DNA from: Panagrolaimus kolymaensis
Lineage: Eukaryota; Nematoda; Chromadorea; Rhabditida; Panagrolaimidae
Length of the DNA: 64,000 nucleotides
Direction of reading: 5' to 3'
Assembly (NCBI GenBank): GCA_028622995.1
Contig: JAJQJQ010000045.1
Coordinates: 248,001-312,000, forward strand
Shown here: positions 46,054 through 57,321 of the stretch, piece after piece
Layout of the letters: the number at the start of each line of letters is the position of its first letter
Position numbering within the stretch: the stretch's first letter is position 1
Translations under genes and position numbers: made by a program
The notes under the pieces: generated by a model
Database searches by the model: none
What the model saw: only the letters and a program-made list of their open reading frames with translations
What the model was told of the DNA's origin: nothing

Positions 46054-48561
46054 ATGATAATATTATTCCTTTCACTGATTTTGTTTTCTTCCATTTTGCA
46101 AATTTGTAAGTTTTTTCTAAAGCACTTTTTTTTTACAAAAAATAACTATTATTTCAATAAATTTTTTTCTAGCATTTGCAACTCCATTCAACCCTTCAAA
46201 TCCTCAATTTAAAGAAGACGCCTCCACGTCTTTTTTAGACAATCAACAACAGCATTTAATAAAAGTAAGTACAGACACTTGCCCTTTTTAAATTTTTATT
46301 TAATTTAATTTGTGTTTTGAACATCAAAAATTTTTTTCAGCCATTTCAACCTTCAAAAAATAATAATAATGTTGGATCATTTTTTGTTGGAAATTATTTT
46401 AATTCACAACCAAAAAATTTAAAAATTGCAACTAAAAAAGTTGATGGAAGTATTAATACTTCTCAATCTCAAAATTCGGCTACGGTAATCAAAAACTCTT
46501 CTAAAAATAATGAGGGTCAAGAAACAAAACCCTCCCTCGGGGTGATTGGTTTCCAACCGCAACAACAAACTTTTAATGAACCAAAACCAGTGGATTTTGG
46601 ATTTTTTCCTGTTTTTCCATGGCCTAAAAATCTTAAAGTTGGCCATTTATTTCCTCAACGAGCCAATAATGAAATGTGGCCTCCTCCACGATCGGATCCA
46701 AGATTGAGCAGATTTCCAGCTGCGCCAGTGCCAAAATTACCAAACACTCTAAATGTTGGATTTGCCATGCAACCTTTGAAACCTGTGAGAAGAGTTCATG
46801 ATGGAGAAATATTTCCAAAACCACCACCTTCAACAACAACGAGAAGGCCAATTATCAGGACCTCCACCACAAGAAAACCGCCAACAACGACTACTTTTAG
46901 ACCAGGTTTGATTTTTTTAAGTTTATTGATAAAAATTTTGTGTTTATTTATTTATTTTCTTAAGTATAAGGAAAAAATTATTTAAAAAAGTTAAAACAAA
47001 AACAATAATTATTAAGTTGAAAATTTTTTTCATTGCCTTTATCTTTATCGCGATAAAACCTTTTTTGTAAGAGTACCAAAAATTTTATGTTATTTTTTTC
47101 CATCCCTCACTGCAGTGATTTGTGCCTTCCTTTCAATGGCAGCATATGAGTCGCATAGTTACAGCTCACTCAACCTGTCAGAATAGTCGAGTGGATTAGG
47201 GCGCGAACCATTCGATCTGGCAGGCAGTGCCATTGGTATAAGGAATAGGTATAAAGCTTTCCTGAATGCGTACAAAAACATGTATTGTGCAATGATTTCG
47301 GCCAAAATCAATAGTCATTCAAAGGGCAAAAGTTTTTTTTTTTTTTATTCAAAAAATAAATATGAACAAAAAACATTTTGTTTACTGATTTGCAGATTTT
47401 TTAAGTATAAATTTAAAAAAAAAAACCTTGTGTTTTACTCCGCTAACCTTATTTTATCATAAGAAATGCTTTTTTTTGCCGGAGTGGCTAAAAAAGTGCC
47501 CACTTTTTTATTTCACTTTTTTCTCATAGCATTTTTTTAATTCACATTTCTTTCATTAAAATTAAAGCTTTATATAAAAGCCGCGCAGTTGCAGCTTACT
47601 TTGCCTGCCAGAATAGTCGAGTGGATAAAGGCGCATACTATTTCTGGCAGGACCGACCGACGAGACCAAAATGACTTTCCCGAATGCGCACAAAAAAATA
47701 AGCTTTATTTGTGCACTGATTTCGGCCAAAATCAGTAGTCATTCAAGGGGTAGATGTCTCACTTTTTTCTATTAAATTAAAATATCAAAAAATAATTTAA
47801 TCATCAGAAATTTTTGTTTAGATTATTTAATAAAAAAAATTTCCAAAAAAATAAATTCGAGAATATTTTTTACTCAACGGTTATCAAACTGCCAATCGAA
47901 TATTTTAAAATTTTAATTTCAGAAACCACAACTTTTGATGATAGTCACAATCATGTATGGAATTTTGCTCCAGTTACTTCCTCTCCATTGGAATTTGATT
48001 TTCATGGGTTTGGGCATGAAATCACATCAACTTCACCACCACCACCACCATCAACGACGAAGACAACCACCACCAGAAAATCTATTGGTTCCCCTCCAGG
48101 TGTAGCGCCACCAGATTGGATTGGGCGAAATCCTGAAAATGGATTATTGGAAGAACCAAGTTTCAATAGTAATAAAAAATTTATTGCTCGAGATATGCCA
48201 AATCGAAGAAGGATATTTTCTTCCAAATCACAAAATGAAATCAAAAAAATTTCAATATTCAAAAAAGAATTTAATAAAAAACAAAAAAAAGTAAGCTAAA
48301 ACTTTTTAAAAATCTACAAACTTTTTTGTTACATAATTTATGAAATTAAATTTTTATATTACAAAAAAATTTCAGTTCCGTCAATGCCGCCAATTAAGCC
48401 CATCCACCGATTCAATTCTGCATCCAAAAACGGATAAAAGTTGTGATCAAAGTTTGCCGGGATTTCATAATGATGATCGTTGTCGATGTCGATTTATCGT
48501 GGCTACAAGGGATTTTGCTGGTTGCGCAACAAAATTTTATTCACTTTGTTTTAGAATTTAA
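46054..48561 (+). CDS. secreted Pro/Thr-rich protein with a small Cys-rich C-terminal domain
   Basis: Five exons: 46054-46105, 46173-46264, 46341-46905, 47923-48290, 48376-48561; 420 codons. The first exon is almost only a signal peptide (MIILFLSLILFSSILQI). The middle is disordered, rich in Asn, Gln, Pro and Thr, with PPPSTTTRRP and PPPPPSTTKTTTTRK tracts that look like O-glycosylation sites. The last exon adds six or seven Cys in about 60 residues (CRQL, SCDQSL, RCRCRF, GCATK, SLCF), probably a small disulfide domain. Intron 46906-47922 contains two copies of the structured repeat in tandem, both sense to the gene. Extracellular or cuticular by inference. Convergent with the transporter ending at 48801. 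Confidence 0.72.
47160..47327 (+). repeat. structured intronic repeat, copy B
   Basis: Head CTGTCAGAATAGTCGAGTGG (47175-47194) with GGCGC after it; ATCTGGCAG at 47215-47223 can pair back to the head start. The 3' module runs from CTTTCCTGAATGCG (47257) to AGTCATTCAAAGGG (47313-47326). The GATTTCGGCC hairpin is present, but this copy has an A opposite A at the stem base where others pair. Sense to the host gene. Confidence 0.78.
47590..47751 (+). repeat. structured intronic repeat, copy C
   Basis: Head CTGCCAGAATAGTCGAGTGG (47605-47624). CTATTTCTGGCAG (47638-47650) pairs with CTGCCAGAATAG, a 12-pair stem with one bulge. The 3' module runs from CTTTCCCGAATGCGCAC (47675) to AGTCATTCAAGGGG. Its hairpin CTGATTT/AAATCAG closes with a C-G pair where copy D has T-A. 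It lies 260 bases after copy B in the same intron and orientation. Confidence 0.8.
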
Positions 48562-48800
48562 AAATAATTAAAATACTAAAGAAATTTATTTTTGGTTTGT
48601 TTATTACGGTTTTTTACAGTGGAAAAATATGTACATTTTTTTGAATATAAAAAAATAACTTTTAAAATAAAAAATTAAAAAATACAAAAAAAATTACAGG
48701 AATTTTAATATTTAATATATTTTAGTTTTAAAAAATGAGATCGAAAAAAAAGTGGGATAAAATAAATTTCCAAATTTCTATTGCTTTTTTACTCATATTT

Positions 48801-51526
48801 TTAATAAAAGCTTCCAGCATGATCTCGAACATGAATATTTTCATTACTGCTCCAAATGGGTTGCAAATTTTTCATTCTTCCTCTTTCAATCGCGTGCTCA
48901 TAAATCGATGGGGGTTCTTTACCTCTTTTTTTAAATTTCATTTTCTTTGGCGCGGAAATTACTGGGGATTCTATTCTTGTTCCTTCAGAACCTATTTCAG
49001 AAATGGCCTAGGAATTAATTAATTTTTTAATATTTTCTAAACAAAAATTTAAAAAACTTACACGTTGAATATCTCTTGGAGGTTCCGATGGAGCAGCAAA
49101 AACTCCTTCTCTCACAGCTTCTATGTGGACCCAAACCATAGCCAAGCAAACCAGCATTTGAACGATTGTTATAAATATAAATAAAAAGCCAGGCCACCAA
49201 TCAATTGTGACTCGATAAATATTGCTATAAACTACATTGGCAATAATGAAAGATAGATCGCCGCCAATACCAAAAAGTGAAAATGCACGGCCAACTTCTT
49301 CATTGGGAACTATCTAAAAAAGTGGAATTAAATTATTTCTCGAGATAAAAAGAATCTATTTTAAAAAACATTATAGTAACAGATTTACGCGTTGAGACAA
49401 ATTTTCATAAAAATAATGTTTTTCACTCTGTGAGACTCCATATCACTTTTTATATTTTTATTAATGTCTTTAAAACTTACTTGTACGATAAATGAAACAA
49501 CTGCTGGCTGAACTAATCCAGCAAATAACCCTGCCACGTTTGCAACATACATTTGCCAATCTTTTGTTGCAAATGCAATAATCGCAGTTCGAATGCTGCT
49601 TGAAATAATTGCAATAATAATAATTGTAGTTTCACGTAGATGAAAGACTTTTTTAAATATGAATAATCCAAGCAGAGTTCCAATAATCACTAAAAAATAT
49701 ATTACTTAGACTCTCACCACGAAAAAAATTGTTGCTCACAAATTAAGTATCCCACGGCATTCCAATACCCTAAGTCTGAGGAATCCCAATTTAAGCCATT
49801 ATCTCCAGCCCGACGAAAAACATAACTATTAATTACTTGACCTAAAAAAATTCAAACTATTAATAAATATAATAAATTTGTATAAATTCTCAACTCATTC
49901 TTGTTTCCACAGCAGTGGTGTAAGTAACCATTAAAGTTAAAGCTGTAATCCACATAAAAGCTCTTCGATATCCAATTCTTCTTCGAACATAAGTGCGGAA
50001 ACCAATTGTTAATAAATGCCATAATTCAAGAAAAAATGTTCGAACATCATAAATATTTGAGGTTACGGAAGTGAGGGTATTAACTGAAATAATAAAAATG
50101 GAATAAAAAAATTAGTTATCCAAAAAATTCGGATGAAAATTTGCATTTTAAAAAAATTAAAAATAAAGAAAAAAGTTCCAAAAAAATTTCGGAGGCACTC
50201 AATCGAAAAAATTAATGTTTTTTGCAAATTTAAAAAACTAACCTCGACTTCTCCTTTCAATTTCCCTAAAACCAGGTTTTTGAGGAATTCTCCAAAAAGT
50301 ATAAATAAATGCAAAAATATACATTAATATTTCGATATCCACTGCTAATGGAATAGAAATTCCGTCAACTAAAGCAGCCACAACCCCGCCAAATACGGAT
50401 GCAATGGATTGAGAGACACTAAAAATTCCGGAGCGAATAGTTAAAAGTTGAGGATCGTCAGTAATATCCGCCAAATATGCATTACATGAAACTGGAACCA
50501 TGGCTATGTAACCCGTGAATCCCGTGAAAATTCCAACCACCGTGGTTGTCCAATATGGAGCTGCAACCGATCGACTCAAAGCTAAAGAAAAAGAATATTC
50601 AGATATTGCAATTCCAGCAATTCCAACTAAAATATTCATTTGTCGACCATATTTATCTCCAAATGCTCCAAGTATAGTATCAGCAATAATGGCAGGAATT
50701 AAATATGCCAATGAATTATATAAAGACCATTCAGCGGAATGCATTTGAACTTTATTTTCAATATTTTCTGCATCAATATGATAACAATTTATATATGGAT
50801 CATCTGAATAATACATTTCACAAATTCTAAAAAAAGAAAATGTTTTATAAATAAAAAATGAAAATAAAAAATCTTTTTTTAAGTAAAAAAGTTTGTTTTT
50901 CAAAAAATTTGGAGAAAATGGATCTCAAAAACGAAAGTTTTCATTGTTCGAAATTCCCAAAGTTGTGTACTTTAAAAATAGAATTCCACGATCCAAAAGA
51001 AAATACAAATTCATAAATTTAAAAAAATTTCTGAAAGAAACTCTCGTAGCGAAAGCTTATTTTAAAATTTATTTTTATTCAAAGCTGACCGTATTTATTT
51101 GGACACTTTTTTAATTGAAAAATATTAATTTTTAACATTTTTGAATTTAAAAAAATGAAGAAAATATTTTAAATTTCTCCACGCTGCAAATCTTACTCAC
51201 TTTCTATATAATCCTGGTGATTGAATGGTATTACCAAAAATCCATCCTAAATAAACTAAAAATATTATTGGTTCCACAGTTAATTGTGATAAAGAAATTT
51301 TAATATAATTTAAAGTTTTTTTAATAAAATCCAATTTATTTTCTTCATTATTTTCATTTTTTCTTTCATCTTCGTCGTCCTCAAAATTGTTGTGAATATA
51401 ATTTAAATGTGGCTCATCAATTGATGGACGAAAATGATGAATTTCATTATTTGAAAAGCCATTAATGGAATTATTTGCAGCAGCAAGTTCATCGATTTCC
51501 ACCGTTGATGGAGTATTTGATGACAT
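48801..51526 (-). CDS. SLC46-like major facilitator transporter
   Basis: Seven exons: 51526-51201, 50826-50243, 50083-49895, 49841-49740, 49689-49481, 49313-49062, 49007-48801; 622 codons, all phases consistent. A long acidic cytosolic N-terminus (residues 1-80) precedes TM1, which starts LTVEPIIFLVYLGW, the Glu-Pro motif typical of SLC46 proteins. The loop with Cys residues (SPGLYRKICEMYY) also fits. After TM2 comes GDKYGRQMNILVG, the MFS G-X-X-X-D-R/K-X-G-R-like signature. About 12 hydrophobic segments can be counted. The polar C-terminal tail ends HAGSFY. SLC46 members carry folates or related molecules with protons; the substrate here is unknown. The exon 3 donor (GTTGAG) is weak but required by frame. 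Confidence 0.85.
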
Positions 51527-52982
51527 TCAGGGAATCAAAAACTTTTAATTTAAAAAAACCAAATTAAAAATAAGGGTTTTTCTGTAAAAAATGAAAAAAG
51601 TAATAAAAACAGAGAAAAGTTTTTATTAGAAAAAAAGGAAGCGAATGAAAGTAACTCAATTTGAGCGAACGATAAAAAAAATGAAAAATGTTTTTTTTGA
51701 AAAATATGTTACTACAATATTATTACCGGAATTCCGTGGGATAGGAAGAGAAGCTTGCTCATCATCATCAAATGGGGAAAAAGTAAAAAAGATGACGAAT
51801 CATGATAGAAATTTGACACGAACAAAGAAAAAATTTACTACAAATTTTGAGAACTTTTTTGATGTAAGAACCGGGAATTTAGTTAGCATGCTTTGAAATT
51901 GTAAGAAATTGCCAGGCTAAAAAAATAAAAACGTGAAAGAAAAATATTATAAAAATCTCATTTAACCCCAAAGAACACAATCGTTAAAAAAAACGATTTG
52001 TTGGGTATCCATCGAAAAAAAAGAAAAGAAAATAAACATTTCCGTTTTAAGAATCCCGGTAACTCTCTTTTTGGTTCAAGTGAGTCAAATCTCTTTTTAA
52101 AAAAAAGTTGGATAAAAACTTATAGAGAAAACTCATACAAATAAATTTATTTAGTCTTTCAGGAAATCAAACATAAGTTTTCAAACCCAAAAAACCATCT
52201 AACTTTTTTTTCATTTCTAAATTATCACCTTTTCCATGGAAGATCCTTCACAACAACAACTCACTCTACCTCTTTTTACTGACAATAATCAATAAAGAAA
52301 GAAAAAAAAATTATTGAGTACAAAAACGCACTGATAAAATATTTTACATTGATATAAGCAAGCAACAAAACAACAGCTAATAAAAAAGCGAAAGGAATGT
52401 TAAAACATTAAAATAATGTGAAAAAAAGAAAAGAAACACAGCTCACAAATAAACAATGATGTTTTTCATTATTTATTTTTTTTCTTCACTAAATTTGGTG
52501 ATCAAAAGTTAACGAAAAAAAGAGAAGAAAAAAATAAGAGTGAGAAAACGGAAAAAAGGAAACAAAAGAAAAAAAATGTATGAAAGTGAAAAAGGAAGCT
52601 TATCAGCTAAAAAATTTTCTGTTAATATAATATTTATGTGTTTACGTTGATGATGTTCAACTTTCCTTGGGGTTTTTTTTGTGGTAATTAAGAAAAAAAA
52701 CATGCGTACAAAAGTTGAAAACAATTACAGATGTTTTCTTGATACCAATCAATGAAAGAAAAAATGTTTGTCAAGTGTTTTGAGTAAAATATAAAAAATG
52801 CCTCTTTATTTTTCTTGACATCGAAAACAAAGTTATAACGTTTGAAAACAAAAATAAAAATACATATTTAGCTTTAAAGCTCAAGAAAAAACCTTGATGC
52901 TTTCGAGACTATTTTTTATTACCAAATTTTTTACATAATTATTTATTGAGAAAAAGATTAAACCTATTCAGGATTATATGTA
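51527..52982. other. intergenic stretch upstream of the transporter
   Basis: A/T-rich. No supported gene or repeat until the transposase fragment at 52983. Confidence 0.4.
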
Positions 52983-53157
52983 TTATTCAATAACATGGTT
53001 CCAGAAATTAAAAAAAGCCAAATCATCGGTACCATATTCTTTACGTCAAGTATGTTCACCGATATAGTCAGCTAATTGAAAACGATGAGCCTCAAAATGA
53101 CTTTTATGTGATGCTTTTAGTTTTTGCCAAGGAGATTCCATTCCTTGGGTATGAGCA
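52983..53157 (-). pseudogene. C-terminal fragment of an IS1595/Merlin-type transposase
   Basis: The minus frame from 53157 reads HTQGMESPWQKLKASHKSH, then FQLADYIGEHT, a TGA, RKEYGTDD and FFNFWNHVIE before a terminal TAA. HTQ-x-(I/M)E-x-x-W-x-x-(L/M)K followed by a Tyr-containing helix and (W)R is the C-terminal signature of ISXO2/IS1595-like DDE transposases, which in eukaryotes are the Merlin superfamily. The in-frame TGA stands where the family has Trp (HT-W-RKEYG), a one-base change from TGG. No upstream catalytic region is recognisable, so this is a dead fragment. Confidence 0.68.
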
Positions 53158-53420
53158 AATTAAGTTTTATGAAAAATATAAAATAAAAATTTGATAAGAT
53201 GGTTGAACTGAAGAAGTACCGCTTTATAAATATGGAATTAAGATTCAGCTTTATTTTATTATCAGTGCAAAACAAAAAAATAGAAAAAAATTTATATAAA
53301 AATATTCAAAAAAGAGAAAAGTGGATTAAAGTGAAACAACAACAAAAAAGGCAAAACGTTAAAACCAAATTAGCAACCGCCAACCAAAAACAAAAAAATA
53401 AAATGAAAGAACATTTGCTG

Positions 53421-53789
53421 TAGGGTTGACGTCCGTCCCCGTTTTTCGAAAAAACCGGGGAACGGGGAGTACCCGTTTTTGAATTTTTCCTCCCCGTTCT
53501 CCCCGGTCGGGGACAAAAATCTTCGGGGACGGGGAGACGGGGAGTAAAAAATTTTTTTTAATGTTATTTATTAAGGAAAAAATTTTTTTTCTTGTTTATT
53601 ATTAATTGGAATGGGTCACACTATGTTTGTTTTAGACTATTTGAGTCAAATGTCCCAAAAACAATGAAGAAAACTCAATAAAAAAATCTTAATTTTTTAT
53701 TTCGGGGAGAAAATCCTTCGGAGACGGGGAACGGGGACGGGGAAACGGGGACTCCCCGTCCCCGCGGGGACGGGCGTCAACCCTACAAA
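53421..53789. mobile_element. hAT-like TIR element filled with CGGGGA satellite, copy 2
   Basis: Starts TAGGGTTGACGTCCGTCCCC and ends with a near-complement through CAACCCTA (53785), then CAAA. An 8-bp duplication ATTTGCTG flanks it (53413-53420 and 53790-53797), with the four bases CAAA between the right terminus and the duplication. The G-rich interior (CGGGGA units) is interrupted by about 170 bases of ordinary AT-rich sequence (53555-53700). No ORF of substance. Confidence 0.85.
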
Positions 53790-53797
53790 ATTTGCTG

Positions 53798-55243
53798 CAT
53801 AAAATTATCGATTTTTTTTGCGCAAACAAAAATGCTTTTCTTCTTCTTCTTTTTCTATACAAGCTAGCTTCAAAAGCCAGCGCAACAAAATAAATGCTTT
53901 TGTTTTGGTTTTAAAACTTTTGAAACAAAATCAAAACGTTATTTTTCTCTTTATTTAAAAATATTGCTTGGGAGAATCCAAAAAATTCCAATAAACCACA
54001 TTACGTTTGAATAAACAAAAATTAAATTATTTGTCTTCAGCAATTTGTCTTTAAAAAATATAAATTTCATAATTATCATGGAACAGCCTTCCATATGAGA
54101 TGCGAAAATTCTAAAAACTATGGTCTTTTGGAGCCTTGTCATTATCTGAATTTTTTTTAATGTTTTGTAAAATGAATAGCCACTCACTTTTCACTAAACA
54201 AATTATTTTTATTTGAAGTTATTGTTTGGGGCTTAAAAGTTTAATATTTTTAAGAATAAATAAGTTGTCAAAAATCCTTAGAAAAAAAGTTTTCACTTAA
54301 TTTTTTTGAAGAAAAAAAATAGAACTAAATATTCAAAAAAAGCAGCAGTAGTGTAAAAGTGTAAAAATGCAAAAATTTATCCAACCCACAGCCAACTGAG
54401 AGAGAAGCTTTGTGTAAAGATAAACAATTTTTTTTTCTCAATCGAAATACAACATTTTTATCGACGTTTCTTTCATCAAAATTGGTTATATTTTTTAAGC
54501 CCCAAAGAAAAAGCAGTGATTTTTTTCATTATTTTTTTGTTGCTAATATATTAATAATATTTAAACCAAAATAATTGCAACATTCGCATCACGAACTTCG
54601 AGAAAAATATTTATTGCTATGATATTAATTTTCTATTCATCAGCGAATGCTATTAATGTCATTCATGGATATTTCAATAAATATATTATGTAATTGTTTT
54701 TTTGATTAAGGCTTTTATTTTAGAAAAAAGGTAATAAATATAATTTAATAAAAGTAAACCAAAGGCTTCCAAATCAAAGTATTCGAAAATTTAGTTTCAT
54801 TTTTCACAAAAACCACAAAAATATGAGATAAAATATTTAAAAAGAAGGTGCTAAACCAAAAAAAAGTGCAAAAATGAATGGTTTTTTTCTTCTTCATCGA
54901 TTTACGAAAAAAATAATCGTCTTCTCTTTGTGGTGAATGTGCATCTTATTTTCTGATGATGAAAACATCAGATAAAAGTTATAATTTGATTTATTTCTTT
55001 AAAAAAACATTTGCTCAAGATATTTCATCGTTTTGCAAGATGGAATGACGGCGTTCGATGACTAAACAAAAAAATGGAAGATCATGACTATAAAAATTAA
55101 TTATTTTAATTTTTACTCATTTAATAATTCTTGGAAGATGTAATGAAAAATATATGACAGAAAAAATGGTTAAAAAATTTAATGCGTTTGACAAAATTAT
55201 TAACAATTATTAAAAATTATTATAAATTAAAGAAATTTCGTTG
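53798..55243. other. intergenic stretch with a possible receptor fragment
   Basis: A minus open frame at 54187-53951 has two hydrophobic segments and follows an AAATTCAG acceptor (LQKTIVFRIFASHMEG ... VMWFIGIFWILP). It could be a terminal exon or relic of a chemoreceptor, but nothing upstream joins it. The rest is A/T-rich with no support for genes. Confidence 0.35.
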
Positions 55244-57321
55244 TCAGCCCCATAGTTGCTTTAAATCTTTAAAATAATTATCATGTGAAATCGTTGTAGG
55301 CAAATTTCTTCCAAGTGCACTTTCAACAATTAAATTATTTGATGTTGTATGAGATTCAACTTGAATCGTATTCTGAAGTTTTAAATTTGCACGAATTCGA
55401 ACAAATATTGCCAACGCAAAAGCGACATTATAGGTCTGAAAAGAAAAAACGTTTGTTTACATCACTGCTTTTTTTAAATCGTCAGCTGCTTCTAAAACTT
55501 ACAATCAAAAATAAACAAGTTGGAGCAGGTTGATTTGTGAACCATGCGAAAACTATAGTCATAACTATTCCAATTGGAGCTATGGTGGAAAAAAGTAAAA
55601 TTGATGGCCATAAAAAACTTAAAACTTTTATATTTTCAACAATCTAAAAATATCTGCTTTTTAGTATTCCTTTTTTCCGCCAAAATTAATTTTCAAAGTC
55701 ATAAAAAGTTTTGGTGGAATTTTTTTTTCCAAAAAAATAATTTTCCGGGAGAAATAAAAATAAATTTACAAACCTGTGATCGCCGTTTCAAAGAAACTTT
55801 ATATGCAAGCAGCCGATACATGGTTCGATTCCTTCGATGTAAAACATGCGACATAATTACCGTACAACCATGAAGGAAAAGATTTAAATATAAAAGAATG
55901 TAATAAAAATATTGAAAATCGGTTATAAAAATCCCTGCAAAAAAAAAATTGATTTAAATTTATTTTTTCGAAATTTTTTCTTTAATTTAAGTATTTTTTA
56001 ATTTCGTAAAAAATGGAAAAAATAAAGAAAAAACTCTTCTCCCCTTTGAATGACTATTGATTTTGGCCGAAATCAATGCACAATACATGTTTTTTGTGCG
56101 CATTCAGGAAAGGCTTTATTTTCTCATAGGCGACGAATTCACTGCACTGCAGAATAGAATGGATGCGCCCCTGTCCACTCGACTATTCCTGCAGGCCAAG
56201 CGAGCAGCAATGCAGCCGTGGACATGTTCAAGGAAAGAGAAAAGAACTATGAATCATAATTATCTGTGAAGGAAAATAAAAGAGAGAGAAATGAAAATGG
56301 GAGCTTTTTTTTAAATTTTCTATGTAAATTAGTTGAAAAAAAATATATTTAAAAGCTTTAAAAATTTTTTTTTCGAATTAATACTTTTTTATTTTAAATT
56401 TCGCGCTAAGAAAAAAAAACTGAATTTATTTCGTAATTTTTAAACAAAAAATACGCTTAGTTAATTTTTGTCAGAAAATTTTAAAAACTCGAAGCACTTA
56501 AAAAATATCAACTTACAAACTATGCTCGGAGCAGTATAAATAAAAGTATAAAGATATAATATAATCGATAAAACAATAAACATAGTTAATCCAGAAGTAA
56601 ATTTGCTATATTTTTCAAGAAATATTGTTGAAATAATTCGTTCAATTACAATTAAAATTAAACTTGCTCGAACTTGTTGAGCTGTAATTGCAACGGTGAA
56701 GCGGATAGCTTTAAAAAAGAAAGTTTTTTCATCTTGAAATATTAAAAAATGTATTGTAAAATATATTGATCCCGCGGCGGTTAAAACTGCAAAAAGAAAT
56801 GGAGCTGTTAGAAGGTAGAATCTGAAAAGGTAGGATTCCATTAAAAGAGGGTTACAAAAATTTAATGAAGTAAAAAACCCAAACAAATTATTGTATCGAA
56901 GTGAAACCTCAAAAGTTGATATTAAAAAACTTTCACTGCTAGACAGTCTTTTATTATAATTTTTAATTAGATACCTTTTTTTTACAGGGTCGTTAGTAAT
57001 ATGAAAATTTTTATTTCCTAAATCTTAGAAATCGCTCATTTTTTTGGATGAAAGCACAAATGGTAAGATTTGCCTAAAAAGGAAAAAAAGTGATTCTAAC
57101 TCCCTTAATAAATTCTCATTACGAAAAATAAGTTACAGAAATAAATTTTCGTGGGGGAAAAATTAAGAAAAAAAAGTTTAAGAAAAAACTTACTTTAAAC
57201 TTTTTGGAAATTGATTCAACCTTTCTTTTTGAATTTTCATATAATAAATAAATACTACCATCGCCGCAGTTCCAGCTAACATATTTAAAATATATATTAT
57301 TTTTATTAAAGATTCATACAT
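55244..57321 (-). CDS. serpentine chemoreceptor, Sre/Sra superfamily type
   Basis: Five exons: 57321-57194, 56938-56517, 55934-55774, 55643-55503, 55435-55244; 347 codons. The exon 2 acceptor (TCTAG|CAGTGAAAG) was chosen because earlier acceptors run into a stop. Seven hydrophobic segments fit TM1-TM7. Family-like motifs are the ERIISTIFLEKYSK at the end of TM3 (ER...YE-like) and SLKRRSQIVENIKVL before TM6, matching the LSxRYQxxENIxxL motif of Sre/Sra-type receptors. The C-terminal tail is polar. Intron 55935-56516 contains structured repeat copy D, sense to the gene. Likely chemosensory by family. Confidence 0.8.
56041..56215 (-). repeat. structured intronic repeat, copy D
   Basis: Minus orientation. 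Head CCTGCAGGAATAGTCGAGTG (about 56193-56174), then GGGGCGC; CTATTCTGCAG (56156-56146) pairs with CTGCAGGAATAG. In copy C the equivalent stem uses CTGCCAG with CTGGCAG, so both sides changed together. The 3' module runs from CTTTCCTGAATGCGCAC to AGTCATTCAAAGGGG (ending 56041). Its hairpin closes TTGATTT/AAATCAA with T-A where copies A and C have C-G. Confidence 0.8.

Noticed and set aside
47461..47500. Another tRNA-like head (GCCGGAGTGGCTAAAA)
   Set aside because: It matches box A only loosely and has neither the GGCGC block nor the shared 3' module.
48735..49022. Plus-strand 95-aa ORF
   Set aside because: It is antisense to the last exons of the SLC46-like gene, which have matching splice phases and a sensible tail.
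56939..57080. Longer receptor exon 2 beginning at an upstream acceptor near 57075
   Set aside because: That reading meets an in-frame TAA. The acceptor at 56939-56940 gives the correct phase without a stop, so no pseudogene call is needed.
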